Assembly (NCBI RefSeq): GCF_905220565.1
Contig: NC_059416.1
Location: 9,238,001 to 9,302,000 of the forward strand
Source of the DNA: Melitaea cinxia
Lineage: Eukaryota; Arthropoda; Insecta; Lepidoptera; Nymphalidae
Length of the DNA: 64,000 bases
Direction: 5' to 3'
Shown: positions 11,786-24,027 of the stretch, piece by piece
How positions within the stretch are numbered: position 1 is the stretch's first letter
Layout: each line of letters opens with the position of its first letter
Made by a program: the position numbers and the translations under genes
Notes under the pieces: generated by a model
Seen by the model: the letters and a program-made list of their open reading frames with translations, nothing else
The model's database searches: none
Told to the model about the DNA's origin: nothing

Positions 11786-12244
11786 TTAACATAATATAAA
11801 CATAAAATATTTTTTTGTTGTAACTAAACGTTAAAATTTTAATTTTGCCCAGATCTTTAATTTAAGTGCATCAATGTATATCAATTATAATAATGGTTTG
11901 TTCAATCGTATAAATATATTTTATATAGCTAATTAACACGACTACCATAAAATAAATTAATTCAATAATTTACTAAATTTTGTTAACTGAACTTTATATT
12001 AATTCATTATAAAAAATCATTATGTGCGGCTTTGTATAGTCATAAAATTATTCCAGTTTTAAAATTTTATTATAATGAAAAAAAAATAAAGTAATAAATC
12101 ATTTCTGTTTATTTTATTTGAAAAAATGTTTAATTTTTTCCTTATTATTTTAATCTATAATAATTAAAATTCTATGAAAATAATGAAAAAAATATTCTAA
12201 TTAACTGTTTTAATATTTATTATATGCCTAACTACAGATAATTA

Positions 12245-12640
12245 TGTTTTGCTCGCAAACGAAAAAAAAACCGACTTCGTATTACATTGACAAGTAATAC
12301 AACGTACGGAGACAAATTTATCAAAGATTACTCTAAAAGCCCTCATCAGATCTCGATAAAATTTCAATGGGACTACAAAACAAGCATCATCTTTCGATTA
12401 AAAAAAGAATCATCAAAATCGGTATTGCCAGTGAAAACTTATGCGGTATAATACAACGTAGATCGACGAAAAATAGTCAAGTAATTATGCATTATTAGAT
12501 ATAACTCGTTTACTTGTAATACTTATTAGCTCTCAATTAGATTTAAATTGGGCCACAAGAGACGCACCACCTTTCGATTAAAAAAAATCATATAAATCAG
12601 TCCTCCCAGTCAAAAGTTCTGAGGTAACATGACATAACAT
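12245..12640 (-). mobile_element. Family M element, reversed, long copy
   Basis: Begins with GCTCGCAAACGAAAAAAAAA then CCGACTTCG and contains two family units in reverse (CAACGTA...ACTTATGCGGTATAATACAA, then GTAGATCGACGAAAAATAGTC...CAGTCAAAAGTTCTGAGGTAA). The outer left end is eroded. Confidence 0.6.
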
Positions 12641-12860
12641 GTATCGCAATGTGTGTCATGCGTATCTTCCGAACGATTGCAGCAATTGTACCAAATCAAG
12701 GACAAAACATTTTTTTTGCGTTCGTTATTGTCAGGAAAAGGTTGCTGTAAGAGAAAAGTACAATAAAGGTCGATATACTATAAATTATAGATTATAACCT
12801 TTCATGGTCATTACAATTGAGACGCAAAACAGGATATTTAACATTACTGTTTATTATATA

Positions 12861-13622
12861 CTAGCTAACCCCGCAAACCTTGTTTTGCCATATATGTTAT
12901 TAACACCCTTAATCCCCCCCCCCCTTATAATTTAGGGGTATGAAAAATAGATGTTGGCCGATTCTCAGACTTACCCGATATGCACACTAAATTTTATAAA
13001 AACCAGTCCAGCCGTTTCGGAGGAGTATTGTAACTAACATTGTGACACGAGAATAATAATAATAATAATAATACACTTTATTGTACACCAAAAACAGAAA
13101 TAATACATATCAAAGAAAGAAAGAAAATATTGACAATATATTCATTAGGTACAAAGGGCGGCCTTATCGCTAAAAAGCGATCTCTTCCAGGCAACCTTAG
13201 GGCAAAGGAAATGGTCTAGCGTCAGCATAGGTGTACAAGTTACAACAAATTTATTATAAATATTCAAATAATTAAACATATACATACATACATACTGACA
13301 TATATACATATATACCCACGTACATGCATACATACAAATAAATACATATATGTATACATTATATTTGTCATAAAAGGAAGAGGAGTGAGAAGGAATTTCA
13401 AGAAGAAAATTACTGTCAGAACGAAGACAGCGTTTGTGAGAATCACCAAGGAATTTGAAACGTTCTTTCAGATAGGAAAGGGGTAAAGGGATTAAATAAA
13501 ATGGAGTAAAGTAGGGTAAGTATATGAGTATTCCTGCGAAGGCGAATTGGGAGCCACTTGAGTTTTTTGCGAAATTCCGAAATATGGTCATATTTGCGAA
13601 TTTTAGAATTTTATATATAAGA
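12861..13622 (-). mobile_element. Helitron split by a LINE tail
   Basis: The reverse strand starts TCTTATATATAAAATTCT (ending at 13622) and ends CTAG (12861-12864), with A and T flanks. The body blocks TTGTTTTGCCATATATG and GATGTTGGCCGATTCTCAG are shared with copies at 17.9, 53.5, 53.7 and 55.3 kb. About 550 bp of LINE 3' sequence (13052-13600) interrupts the 5' end, between CACGAGAAT and AGAATTTTATATATAAG. Confidence 0.7.
13052..13600 (-). mobile_element. LINE 3' region ending in (TTA)n
   Basis: In reverse the sequence runs AACCTTAGGG/GCCTGGAAGAGATCGCTTTT, GCGATAAGGCCGCCCTTTG and GGTGTACAATAAAGTG, then a (TTATTA)n tail. I recognise this as a common lepidopteran LINE 3' end. A 148-codon frame (13145-13591, minus) lies wholly within it but shows no RT or endonuclease motif, so I do not call it a gene. 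Confidence 0.6.
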
Positions 13623-13629
13623 TTTTTGA

Positions 13630-13775
13630 CTGATTTTTTTTTTTTGTTCGATCACAATAAAATATAGCCTATGCCACTCCTGAATAGTGTATCTTTCTGA
13701 TAGTAAAATAATTCTCGTGATCGGGTCAGTATTTGCGAAGATTACCCCCTACAAACAAACAAAGTTAGGAACTTT
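13630..13775 (-). repeat. Helitron-like dispersed repeat fragment
   Basis: Shares AATAAAATATAGCCTATGCC, TATCTTTCTGATAGTAAA and TCGTGATCGGGTCAGTATT with 20940-21065. Termini are not defined. Confidence 0.4.
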
Positions 13776-16159
13776 ACCTTTATATTTTTTTTTTTATTAT
13801 ATATCAATATTATTTACTTTTGGACTATTGCCAACATGTGGCCGAAGGTCAGAGCCGAAGAACAGGGCCGATCCTATAAACTCATAATAGCTTACTATTA
13901 TCTAGATCTACCGTCTACCCCGAATCTCCAAGGAAACTAACTCGATTGATCGTGTTCAGTGCAGTTTCTTATATATCGATTTTATATATTATTCGACATT
14001 ATAAATCGATAATTGCTTCATTAGTAAAGCCGTTCGTAGTAGTAATAGAAACATTTAGACACTAACGTGACGTTACGTTTACGTGGTTTATAGAAATATA
14101 AAAAAAATATAAAAAATAATAGAAAATTCGTAAAGTTCAGTTGGCATACATAGTATTCCTTGCTGTAGCGGCTTTGCCCGCATAAATATCAAGATTTTGA
14201 CTGTTCCGTTTCCTCCCGTTAAATCGTAGTCTATATCAAATAACGCATTCTGCTGGCAAAAATTTTGTTGTAGTTTTAAAGAGTATCCATATCATTAAAA
14301 AATGTGCTATCCATCAATATAATGTCATATACATCAGAGATTTAAGAGACGATAGCAAGAATGAGAAGTACTTTAGGTACATGAACTCAATCCATACTTG
14401 AAAACCTCTCCTTGGATTGTCGGATTGTCGGAAGTGAGCGGTGCATAAGGTCTGTCTTACATATTTAGGTCAATAAAACAATCACCAAACAAAACACAAC
14501 CCTATTTCATTAGTATTAAAGTAAGTTTTTTACACGAACGCTATAAGTGCATAGCTTGAAGATTCAAAGATTGCAGTTCTTTGATGTGCAAAGGAAATTA
14601 TCTATCAAGAGGTGTTGGACTGAAATTGTATTTATTTTTAGTTATTTTTTTAAGGGTATATATTACATGGCGGGAATTCTGATAATTAAGTTCAATGTTA
14701 TCTGTGATTTTGGACTTTACGTAGATACATAATATTATAATTTTTATATTTATTTTTCAAAAATAATATTATATTGTGTTACTCAAAAATGCATGTTGGA
14801 TGAGTGATATTTCGATGACCAATTTTAATAAAAATCAATGAAACTAAAATAATGTTAAAGTTAGTTAAATTACTTTTTAAAAATTAAAATGACAAAAAGA
14901 TTTTTAGAAGAAATTTAAGTTTTTATAAATATTAACCATAATAATAATAAAGTTTATGCATCAATCAATAATAATCATAATCAATAATAATTATTATATA
15001 AAATAAATATAATAAAGACGCAAACATAAACATCGAAGCTCATTAAAATCTATGTTCAAGTGAAATCATCTGTTTAGGGATTATTTTCACTATGTTTTCA
15101 CTTTACATGGTCTATGTACCGAACCTAAATCTATAGGGTTGTCTGGAAAAAATTCGGTCTTATATTGATGTTGCAATTTTCAATTAAAAATCATTTTTTA
15201 AAAAATAATTAAAAATAGTCAATCTAGGATTTTTTTGGGCAACCCATTTTTAATATATATTATCTAATATACTAAATTTATTTTAAAGTATGTTTCATTC
15301 TATTATCAGCTCGGTGAAGGTCATTTTAAGTTCGGATCTTCTACTAATATACTTTATAACAATAAAAAGCTGCACAATGTGTTGCTATTTTTTTAGACTT
15401 ATAAAAAAACACTAAATGAAAAACAAAATACTTCCTATTGTTATTATCTTAAATGTAAATTACATATTTAGACAATTATTTAAATATGAAAACACTCATC
15501 GATCCAAAATATTATAATTTTTATTTTGCATCATTATTATAATAATTCTATATTACATTATAATATAATAGCCTTGCCAATAAAACTAATTTTACGAAAT
15601 ATATTTTAAATTGTATATGCCTTCCTTCAGCACAAGGTCCGATTCAAGTTATATTCCAAAAGCCACGAGGCGGAGCACGTGGTCGCTAGATACTTGACCA
15701 ATTTTCTCGATGGTTCTATAATTTGTATTCATGCCTCGTATTACACGACACGTAAAGTTACAAATATTAGATTATATCGTTTAATCTGACGCATCTTTAT
15801 TGCGTAAATTAATTTTACGTGAAAGGACTGAAGGGCATTTGGTCATTGGGTTTGTGTAATTTAAATTGTTCTAGAAACTGATTCCTTTATATTGGGCCTA
15901 GCTTTAACAACTTTTTAAGTATTATTATTATTATTCATTGAATAAATTTTTTATTCGATTATTTTTTCTAAATCCAGAGAAATATCAGAGAAATACTAGA
16001 AATTTTACTTAGCTCAGGTTTATTTTTTAAGTTTTTTGGTCACTGTAATACGCATAAAATCAGTAGGTACCAAAATGTTAGGTATTAGTATGATTAACGA
16101 TCGATAAGGTACTGTTTTGATTGACATCATAAAATAAGTGTAATTAAGTCAACATTTAA
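13776..16159. other. AT-rich stretch with few recognisable features
   Basis: A decayed Helitron-like block is likely at 14157-14300 (GCTGTAGCGGCTTTGCCCGC, TAAATCGTAGTCTATATC). A GC-richer patch with GCCACGAGGCGGAGCACGTGG lies near 15660-15690. No gene is supportable. Confidence 0.4.
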
Positions 16160-16585
16160 AAACCGGCCAAGTGCGAGGTCGACTCGCGCACCAAGGGCTA
16201 CATACAAACAAAATTATTAAAAATATTTTTACTATATGATGTAACTAATAATTTATGCTTTTTGCAATTTTTCCTTTATTTTTGCTATACGACGTTGTTT
16301 CATACCCATTTCAAGATTCTGAGTTCACGGGAAGGAACTTGTAGGTTTTGATTCCCTTGAGAATGTCGAAAATTTGCAGCATAAACGCCTGTATCTTTTG
16401 ATTTCGATGGCTTAGAAGTTTGATTTTTTCACAGCTCCAAGGGACAGTAGACTTAAATATTTGATATAAATTTTAGCTTGACACCTCCACGCGTTCCTGA
16501 AAAAAAGGGTCTTGACAGACAGACGGACAACAAAGTGATCCTATAGGGGTTTCGTTTTTTTCCTTTTGAGGTACGGAACCCCAAA
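16160..16585 (+). repeat. Dispersed repeat AAAACCGGCCAAGTGCGAG...GAGGTACGGAACCCC
   Basis: Starts AAACCGGCCAAGTGCGAGG and ends CAGACAGACGGACAACAAAG, TTTTCCTTTTGAGGTACGG, AACCCCAAAAA. I recognise these ends as a widespread lepidopteran interspersed repeat but cannot name its class with confidence. A following block (AAAAACAGCGCTGCTTC at about 16603) looks like a separate LINE 3' UTR fragment. Confidence 0.55.
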
Positions 16586-16679
16586 AACGGGTGGTTTCAC
16601 GGAAAAACAGCGCTGCTTCTTGACAGGTGCAGCATATGCTGAGTGAAGGCTTTTTGATAATTGGTATGGTATTTTAAAT

Positions 16680-17874
16680 TATAGCTTACTAATTGTTTTG
16701 TTATTTTCTTTTTTATTATTTTAACCCGGAATAAAAGCTTTTTCCAACTTTTTTTAAGTGACCATGAGAGATTTTAGTCAATCTTACAAGTAATTAATTA
16801 AAAACAAGTAATAAATTAAAGTTAAGTCTTTAATTACTATTTGTATATATTAATCAACTAATTAATTATTATATCAAATATTGTTGACCGGATTGCGTAT
16901 AAATTAATTTGACACGTGCTTGAAATATCTCGAACCTTCTTTCATTGCTATGCAAAACGTTGCGACACCGCTTAGCAACAGTAGTACCTACTTAAACTCT
17001 ATTTTTGTGTAGTAGTAATTTATATTTCGATAATTATAGATCACTCACCAATTTACCCACGTAACTTTCGACACTAAGAATTTTGGCATAAAAGCCTATT
17101 TTATATTTAAGATCTAGAAGTAGCAATAATTATGCAGTAGCATAATTATTGCTTGTTATTATATTTTTTAAATATAGTGTCTAGTTATGCATTTTATAAT
17201 GAATAATTTTCTTTCATATCAGTGTGATCCTATTTTGGCCATTTTTACACATTATATTGTAACATACTATTGTATTATAACGCTGTTGGATTGCCTAATA
17301 AAACAAAATAAAAAATAAAAATAATTAATTTTCATAACATATTAGAAACACACACAGATTGTAAACAAAAACAAACAAATCAGTCAAACAGCTAAAACAG
17401 TAAAAAGCGTACCTACCGTAAATCTTTGATATTTAGATGAGTTGTAGATATATGAGTTATATATTTGTTATTTTTGAAGGTAATAATTGAGTTAAGGAGA
17501 AACAAATACGACATTTAAATGGTATATATACAAAGGCAGTTTTGCAATAAGCATTGGTCAATCAGAAAGGTCAAGTTGTATGGAATTTTTATCGGCAATA
17601 TTTTATAAGCCATTAAGTTTTCTATGGTAATAATCAATATTAATCTTCGTATAGAAAACGGAGGTTTCATATTTTTATAGATTTAGCTCTTCATTTTATT
17701 GCTTCCGATGGTGACCAGAGGGCTGGTGCATTTTTTGCCCAGAGAATTGCCATTGCGATTCAAAAGGGAAATGCTGCTTGCATTCTTGGCAAAATTCCAC
17801 GCGGATGATTTTTATCATAACAATATGTAAATATTTTATTCTTATGTTGTGAATTCTAAATATATATACTTATA
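16680..17874. other. AT-rich stretch, no gene seen
   Basis: No reading frame, RNA gene or clear repeat. A short inverted match ATAATTATTGC/GCAATAATTAT surrounds 17123-17155. Confidence 0.4.
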
Positions 17875-18080
17875 CTAGCCGACCCCGCAAACGTTGTTTT
17901 GCCATATATATTATTAAACCCCTCAGCCCCCCTCTCCCTGTTACTTAGGGGTATGAAAAATTGATGTTGGCCGATTCTCAGACCTACCCGATATGCACAC
18001 AAAATTTCATAAAAATCGGTCCAACCGTTTCGGAGGAGTATGGTACCTAACATTGAGACACGAGAATTTTATATATAAGA
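17875..18080 (-). mobile_element. Nonautonomous Helitron (206 bp), intact ends
   Basis: The reverse strand begins TCTTATATATAAAATTCTCG and ends CGGGGTCGGCTAG, flanked by A (18081 in reverse) and T (17874 in reverse). It contains the family blocks CCGTTTCGGAGGAG (reversed) and GATGTTGGCCGATTCTCAG. It is the cleanest local reference copy of this family. Confidence 0.75.
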
Positions 18081-18299
18081 TTGTAAAATTTCGAAATATA
18101 TTTTATAATCATTAAAATAAAATTCGATAAGACTAAAAATATTATTACCTGGTAAAAAATCCTTTGAGCTTAGGTTAGTAATGGTAATTTTTAAAAGTTA
18201 TGTCTATTTCTAAAAATTAGAATTTGATCGAGATAGGATCAAGTAGGAAATAATTTGTTATTTAAATTAAAGTTTGGAGCAACCAATTAAATAAGCATG

Positions 18300-18450
18300 T
18301 ATCTCGACCTTACAACCCGGGGGGAATTGGGAGTAAGGTCGCCAACGCGCTTGCGATGTTTCTGGTGTTGCAGACGTCTATAAGCTACGATAATCGCTTA
18401 CCATGAGGTGAGCTGCACGCTTATTTGCCGATCTAGTTTTATTTAAAAAA
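18300..18450 (+). repeat. Family Z copy with poly-A end
   Basis: CTCGACCTTACAACCCGGGG, GGTGTTGCAGACGTCTATAAG, CGCTTACCATGAGGTGAGC and GCCGATCTAGTTTTATTTA, followed by an A-run. The poly-A end suggests retroposition. Confidence 0.65.
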
Positions 18451-18464
18451 AAACCAGTAAAATA

Positions 18465-18625
18465 GTACTTCTCTCCAGTAGTGCTGTGTTCCTATGAGCA
18501 AGTCAGCCCCTTTCCCTGGGAAGGTTCGGGGATAGGGTCTGCAACGAACTTGTAATGCCCCTGGTGTTGCAGGCGTCTATAGGCTACGGTATACGCTTAC
18601 CATCAAGTGAGCCTTGCGCTAGTTT
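18465..18625 (+). repeat. Second family Z copy, same orientation
   Basis: GTGCTGTGTTCCTATGAG, GGGATAGGGTCTGCAACG, CTGGTGTTGCAGGCGTCTAT and CGCTTACCATCAAGTGAGCC. It lies about 15 bp beyond the previous copy. Confidence 0.65.
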
Positions 18626-20349
18626 ATCACCCTTTTGATATAAATAAAATATGTATGTTAATACGTACAGTAATATACGCATGTAGATATTAATGTATCC
18701 TGCACCTTTTAATGGGGTTATTTTTATTTTTATTGGATATTGTGTTATAAAAAAATCACTTTAATTTTCAAGGAATATCTTTATAATTTAAATATTGAGT
18801 GTTTTATAATATTATTTCCTTATTTTAGGCCTATTAAAATACGCACAGACATGAAAAGATAAGGTCATATTTTATTTTAAAAATACAAAAATATGTGTAG
18901 GGCATTAACAATTGTTCATGTATTGTATGATATTTAAATTTATAACTTCAAAGTAATTAATGAATTAGAAATGTCTAATGTTATTCCTTTATATTTTTAC
19001 ATATGATTAGTTTCGGTCTATTATTCACAAAAACAAACATTGAACATATTATAATAGACATAACAAATTAATAAATAATGAAAATATGCGTAATATGTTC
19101 TTAGCTTGGCATTTATTTTATTGTTACTTTTGTTATTCATTTTCTTTTGTTATTTTTCGTGTAATAAATTTTTACGCACTACACCTTTACTTTTAAAAAG
19201 ACGCTACGTAGTGCGTGTAATTAAACTATTTCTAACGTCAAGGACGTGTGGAATGTTACATTATATGTTTTAAAAATATCGATACCTACTTCAAAAAGAT
19301 TTTGTTCTTTGATCAATGATATTCCGGGTTTTAGCAAATGTAATTGATAATTATCTATAATATATTCTTTATTGCACTTAAAAGCACATACAAAAAATTA
19401 GTATCGTTATTAATTAAGAGATATATATAAATTAGAGATATATAATAGTGTAGTTATTAATTAAGAGATCTCTACCGGCTTACCCATGGGAGTGAATGGT
19501 GGTTTTATCGAGGGATACAGAAGTGCGAGAGAACAAAAAAAAAAACAAAAGAATAAAAATGTTTTGAATAATACACACACTGACTTATACATGAATGTCA
19601 GAAAGGTTCTGAGAAAATGAGATGAAAAAAGTGCAAGGTGCTGTTGAGAGTAAAAAATAGTTACAAAGCCGTTCTTATCAGACATCCTATGTTCCTGTGC
19701 TGTCATTGACACGCTCGTTATACTGAACTGCGCTACTATGATTAACAATCGCTATTGAGATTTTTTTGAGAATAAAGTTCTTTAACCTTAGATTCAATGA
19801 TAAGAATCGAAATCGACACCTTTACGTGATCTGTAACGTATTTCGAAGACATACGTTCAGACCATACACAATGTGTAATCAAAAATTAATCTTTTGAAAT
19901 TTACTTTCAAATGATTAATTTACGATAATTTATGATTAATTTAATCTTACAACTTTTTTTTTGCTGTGAAATCAAGCCTATAATAATCTTCGTAATATTT
20001 AAATGTACGTATATAGTCGTATAATAATTAGGTAATAAAAACGTAATGTGCTATTTTTAAATTGTTTTTATTATTGAACAGTCTAGAACAATTTCAAAAT
20101 ACATTCATAATTTAGCGTTACGGTTTGTTGTAATCATTATGTAAATAATAATTTGTAAAGTAAACGATACAGTTAAAATTGTTTTGAAAAATGTTTTTCT
20201 TGTATAATAATGTATTCAGTCATATCAATTACAGTACAACAATGCATATATTAACATAAATACAAACAGTGCATAGTTTTTTTTCTATATTTATCTGTGT
20301 TTAACGAATTTAAGTCAGGGTACATCTTATATATGGGCTTTAAAGTTTC
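18626..20349. other. AT-rich stretch, no gene seen
   Basis: A 95-codon minus-strand frame at 19461-19748 includes a hydrophobic, Phe/Cys-rich segment but no family match I recognise. The region lacks promoter, splice or conservation cues that I can read. Not called as a gene. Confidence 0.4.
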
Positions 20350-20585
20350 CTTAGGGTAGGACACATCAGAAAATATGCTAATCAAATTCTGGAGTAGCCA
20401 AACTAAGGAAGTACCACACATACAAAATGTATCCAGCAGTAAAGTAGCCAGAGATCCTGGTGAGGGTCAGAAGTGAAGTCAGCACAGCTCTTGCGGTGCT
20501 TCTAGTGTTGCAGGCGTCTATACGCTATGGTAACCGCTTACCTTCAGGTGAGCCCGTACCTACGCTTGTTTGTCAACGTAGTCGT
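20350..20585 (+). repeat. Family Z copy, near full length
   Basis: 5' block TAGGGTAGGACACATCAG and AAATTCTGGAGTAGCC, then GTGCTTCTAGTGTTGCAGG, CGCTTACCTTCAGGTGAGCC and CTTGTTTGTCAACGTAG. Confidence 0.6.
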
Positions 20586-20825
20586 ATAAAAAATAATAAG
20601 ATCTATAATTTTTAGTAGTTATAGTTAGTAACAATATGTAATAATTTTTAGTATATATTAACTGAAACGCTGTTGGTTTCCTTAATAAAAAATAAAATAA
20701 AAAAGATATCACAATATTTTTACACAAATATCTTTCTACTACTTTTCTTTTGAGATGATGATCGTTTTGATTCATATCGAATATATAATGTTTATATCCT
20801 ACTGAAACAAATGCCATGTATATTA

Positions 20826-21080
20826 TATTAGCCGACTAGTGCCCCCGTCGATTGGCCATAATTATTTTTGTGATGCAAATAGGTATATAGTAAAGTTTTC
20901 ATCTCGCCCGCATTTCTACGACTTGATTTACATATACTATTATTTTCACTAAGTTTTTTTCTTCAAATACAATAAAATATAACCTATATCACTACTGTAA
21001 TAATGTAGCTTTCTGTTAGTGAAAGAATTTTCATGATCGGATCAGTATTAGCGAAGATTACCTCTTTATAATTTTAATAG
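20826..21080 (-). repeat. Helitron-like repeat, degenerate
   Basis: Starts at TTAGCCGACTAGTGCCCCCG and contains CAATAAAATATAACCTATATC and TCATGATCGGATCAG, shared with 13630-13775. The CTAG end may be at 20836-20839; the other end is not resolved. Confidence 0.4.
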
Positions 21081-21544
21081 TAGGTATAGATTGCTTACAA
21101 TACTTTTATTTTGGTAAAAAAATGTACATACTCGTAGAAGATACTTAGAGTGAATTTTTTTAATTTATATTGTATAAAAAATATTTTCTAAACTAAAAGA
21201 CGAAGCACCTTTCCTTTTAAAGGCTAACAAGTAAAACTATTCATAATTATATTAAACTGAAATGTCCAATATTATTATTTTATTTTTCCGGAAATATTCA
21301 TATGAATTACGAGTTACACACTAAGTATACTTGAAGAAAATTTTTTATAATTTATATGATTTCATTTAACGTTTAAAAAAATATACATAATTCATGCTAT
21401 TTAATTACACAGACCTTGAAAAATAAAAAATAAAATATATAACAAAATGAAAAAAAAAAAACAACATTTAACGGAAGTAATCCGGAACCAAAAAAATTTT
21501 CGTCTTAAACTTAAAAAAAAATTTAAAAATAAATAACTACAACT
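21081..21544. other. AT-rich stretch, no gene seen
   Basis: Poly-A tracts near 21450 and 21510. No coding content. Confidence 0.4.
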
Positions 21545-21775
21545 TACACACACAGTCATCTGTTCCTAAAGTAAGCAACTTAATGCTTGTTATAGGTAAC
21601 AGCCGACTGGTATAGCTACATTTTTTTTTTCAATAAACATACATATAAATAATATATATATATATATACAAATAAATGTTGTACAATATATTACACCCAG
21701 ACTCGGGGTCAATCGAACCCACAACCCCTGGAGCAGAAAGCAGGGTCACTACGTACTGCGCCAAAGGGCTAGTCA
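21545..21775 (-). mobile_element. SINE-C, reversed, near full length
   Basis: Shows ACACACACAGTCATCTGTTCC, GTTATAGGTAACAGCCGACTG, an (AT)n middle, then GGGGTCAATCGAACCCACAA (B box) and TACTGCGCCAAAGGGCTAG (A box) in reverse. Close relative of the copy at 1492-1713. Confidence 0.7.
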
Positions 21776-22019
21776 AGGTTAAAACTTTGTTTTGTAATTA
21801 ACATATAAAACCTTTCCTATTGTATAAAAGTGTTTCTTTTCTTGCTTATCTCATACAGATTATTATTTTAATGTGTTTTTTTTTACTATCCAGTATACCG
21901 GAACATGGCACACTAGCCATAGATAAACATTATTTGCTACAAATATTTACAGTAAAGCTATAATTTTTCAAATGTTTCTATGACTATAGTCTATTCACGT
22001 TAAGAAAATAGTGCCATCC

Positions 22020-22150
22020 GCACATGGCATTTGTATTGGCTATACAGATTGTTGCTGTGGTCGGAATCTTTCTGCTTGTGTATTGTGTATCTTTTCGGAC
22101 CGAACAGGGCACCCCGACACAAAAGTAAATCCTAGTGGGGGCCTTTGAGG
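22020..22150 (+). mobile_element. SINE-B body, head missing
   Basis: CATTTGTATTGGCTATACAG, TGTATTGTGTATCTTTTCGG, CACCCCGACACAAAAGTAAA and CCTAGTGGGGGCCTTTGAG match SINE-B at 22925-23112 (reversed) and 52912-53095. Confidence 0.6.
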
Positions 22151-22281
22151 GTAAGACGTTTATTAATTCGTAACAGTCGTGATGACATTAACCTGAATAT
22201 AATATTATTATATTTTTTTTACTTCTATTCCAAAAAAGAATAAAACTAGGATCTAAGGTTATTCATTCCTAGTAACATTTT

Positions 22282-22398
22282 TGAAGTAAAACTTCTTTGA
22301 ATGCGTGACGAGAGAGTTACGAAACGTGTGATCGGGTGAGGCCAAAGAAAGTTGAGAGGGAGATATAAGTTAGATGAAGCTTAAGAAGTTTTACTTCA
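22282..22398. mobile_element. MITE-F, 117 bp with 16-bp perfect TIRs
   Basis: Left arm TGAAGTAAAACTTCTT (22282-22297) and right arm AAGAAGTTTTACTTCA (22383-22398) are perfect inverted repeats. The interior carries GCGTGACGAGAGAGTTACG and GTGTGATCGGGTGAGG. A related copy lies at 39181-39371. Non-coding; superfamily unknown. Confidence 0.75.
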
Positions 22399-22517
22399 GT
22401 CTTACTTCTCTTATTCTTTAATTAAGTTTTAATACCACTCTTAATTATTTTAATATATGCATAAGTAGTTAACGACCAGTGGCAAATTTAAATTCGAATC
22501 TAATATAATAAGAATAA

Positions 22518-22660
22518 ACCGGTCACCAACCCGCCTGCCCAGCGTGGTGATATGGGTAACACAGATGAGTTCACACCATTTTTGGCGTGAATTTGTGGAG
22601 GCCTATGTCCAGCAGTGGACTGTGATAGGCTGAAACGATGATGATGATGATGATAAGAAT
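22518..22660 (+). mobile_element. SINE-D, 5' truncated, with (ATG)n tail
   Basis: CCAACCCGCCTGCCCAGCG, TTTTTGGCGTGAATTTGTGG, GCCTATGTCCAGCAGTGG, then GATAGGCTGAAACGATG and (ATG)n. The (TGA)n-type tail matches RTE termini. Confidence 0.7.
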
Positions 22661-22924
22661 ATTTTTTTTATTGTTTACATATTTAAGCAGTTTTAATAAT
22701 AATTATATATCTCTCGCGTTCTTATGCATAAAAAAATTGATTTGTGCTAAAAACATATGCTCAGACAAAACACGTTTGATGTGTTTAGTTTAATTTCTAA
22801 ACATTTTGCTGAGGTAGGGCACAGTAGTGTTAGTAGTGCTCGTGAAAAAATATAAAATTACATTTAACTTTACCAACGCACTTATCTTCTGATCTCAGAG
22901 AACTTATTAACGCTTCACACTAAA

Positions 22925-23112
22925 CGGCCCCCAGTAGGATTTTCTCCTGTGTCGGGGTCCGGAAACACACACAATACACAAGCACAAACGCCCAGACCAC
23001 GACAAGACAAACATCTATACAGCCAACAGAAATATCTGTCGTGAGCGGGGATCGAACCCGCGACCGCCAGTACAACAGCCAGTTCTGTGACTGCTGCGCT
23101 AACGCGTCGTCA
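22925..23112 (-). mobile_element. SINE-B, full-length reversed copy
   Basis: In reverse: a tRNA-like head (GACGCGTTAGCGCAGCAGTC with A box, CGCGGGTTCGATCCCCGCTC with B box), then CAGATATTTCTGTTGGCTG, GTGTTTGTGCTTGTGTATTG and CCGACACAGGAGAAAATCC. Ends ACTGGGGGCCGTT. The head retains excellent pol III boxes. Confidence 0.7.
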
Positions 23113-24027
23113 AAACTTCGGATAAAAACGTTGGATTATGCCTTATTTTGAATTTCTAGTTACATAGCACTTTACATGGCAATCAATTGTATCGTTTTTG
23201 CGTGATCGAGTAAAAAACTTCCATTAAACTGTTACATATACTTGCATTACTATTGCAGAAGAAAGATTTGTATATAGCTCACATAGGTAATATTAGTAGT
23301 TTTTCTTGATAAATGTGGTGGTCAGATCCGACTGAAACATCTAGAATATATATAAAAATAATTAATTTACAAAAATCAATCGCCGAAAAGTATGTACGCG
23401 CGTAACCTCCGAACAACTGTACCAAATTTTATAAGCCTTTTTTTAATGTTTTCCTTATTGTTAACGTTTTTATAAGAGAAAATTTAAAAAAAAATCTCAA
23501 GAAGTCTCAAAATGGTAGCCTGAATGCCATACTTAAGGTTCTAATTAAAATACTAAACAAAGTTTACGTAAGGAAGACACAAACATTTTAAATATCTCAA
23601 AGGTATCTCTTGAAATTAAGGCATTGATTAAATAGTATATTAAACACGTACTTGTATTTATGTAATTACGACAACCTCTGATTAAGATTTCGATAAGCGA
23701 TACACCATACGAATAGTCTAGTAATGAAATCCGGAACAATACTAACGCTCACAGCGCTCTGTTCAGAGCGCCTTGATTCTTGTCGTGTCCCGGATATTCT
23801 TTCGTGAGAACTAGGAAGCATTTATATTTCGGAAATAAAAACAAAACTAAGCCTACTAACAATTCATTCGTGACAAGTTAAATCCATGCTAATCTACAAA
23901 TCATTCGCTTAATCACGAAGCTTCTAGATGCACAATTCAGCAATCTTGTTATCAAGATAGTATTTTAATTTCCATTTTTTATAATAACTTTTTTACATAT
24001 ACATAGGTATATTATTAATATACCTAT
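23113..24027. other. No gene seen
   Basis: Mixed AT-rich sequence. The 64-codon minus frame 23545-23739 has no recognisable domain. A short GC-richer patch (CACAGCGCTCTGTTCAGAGCG, 23750-23770) has a palindromic GCTCTGTTCAGAGC core. Confidence 0.4.

Noticed and set aside
13145..13591. 148-codon minus-strand frame
   Set aside because: It lies wholly in a LINE 3' region inserted in a Helitron and has no RT, endonuclease or known domain.
19461..19748. 95-codon minus-strand frame with a hydrophobic centre
   Set aside because: No homology, promoter or splice cue recognisable; phenylalanine/cysteine run comes from an A-rich stretch on the plus strand.
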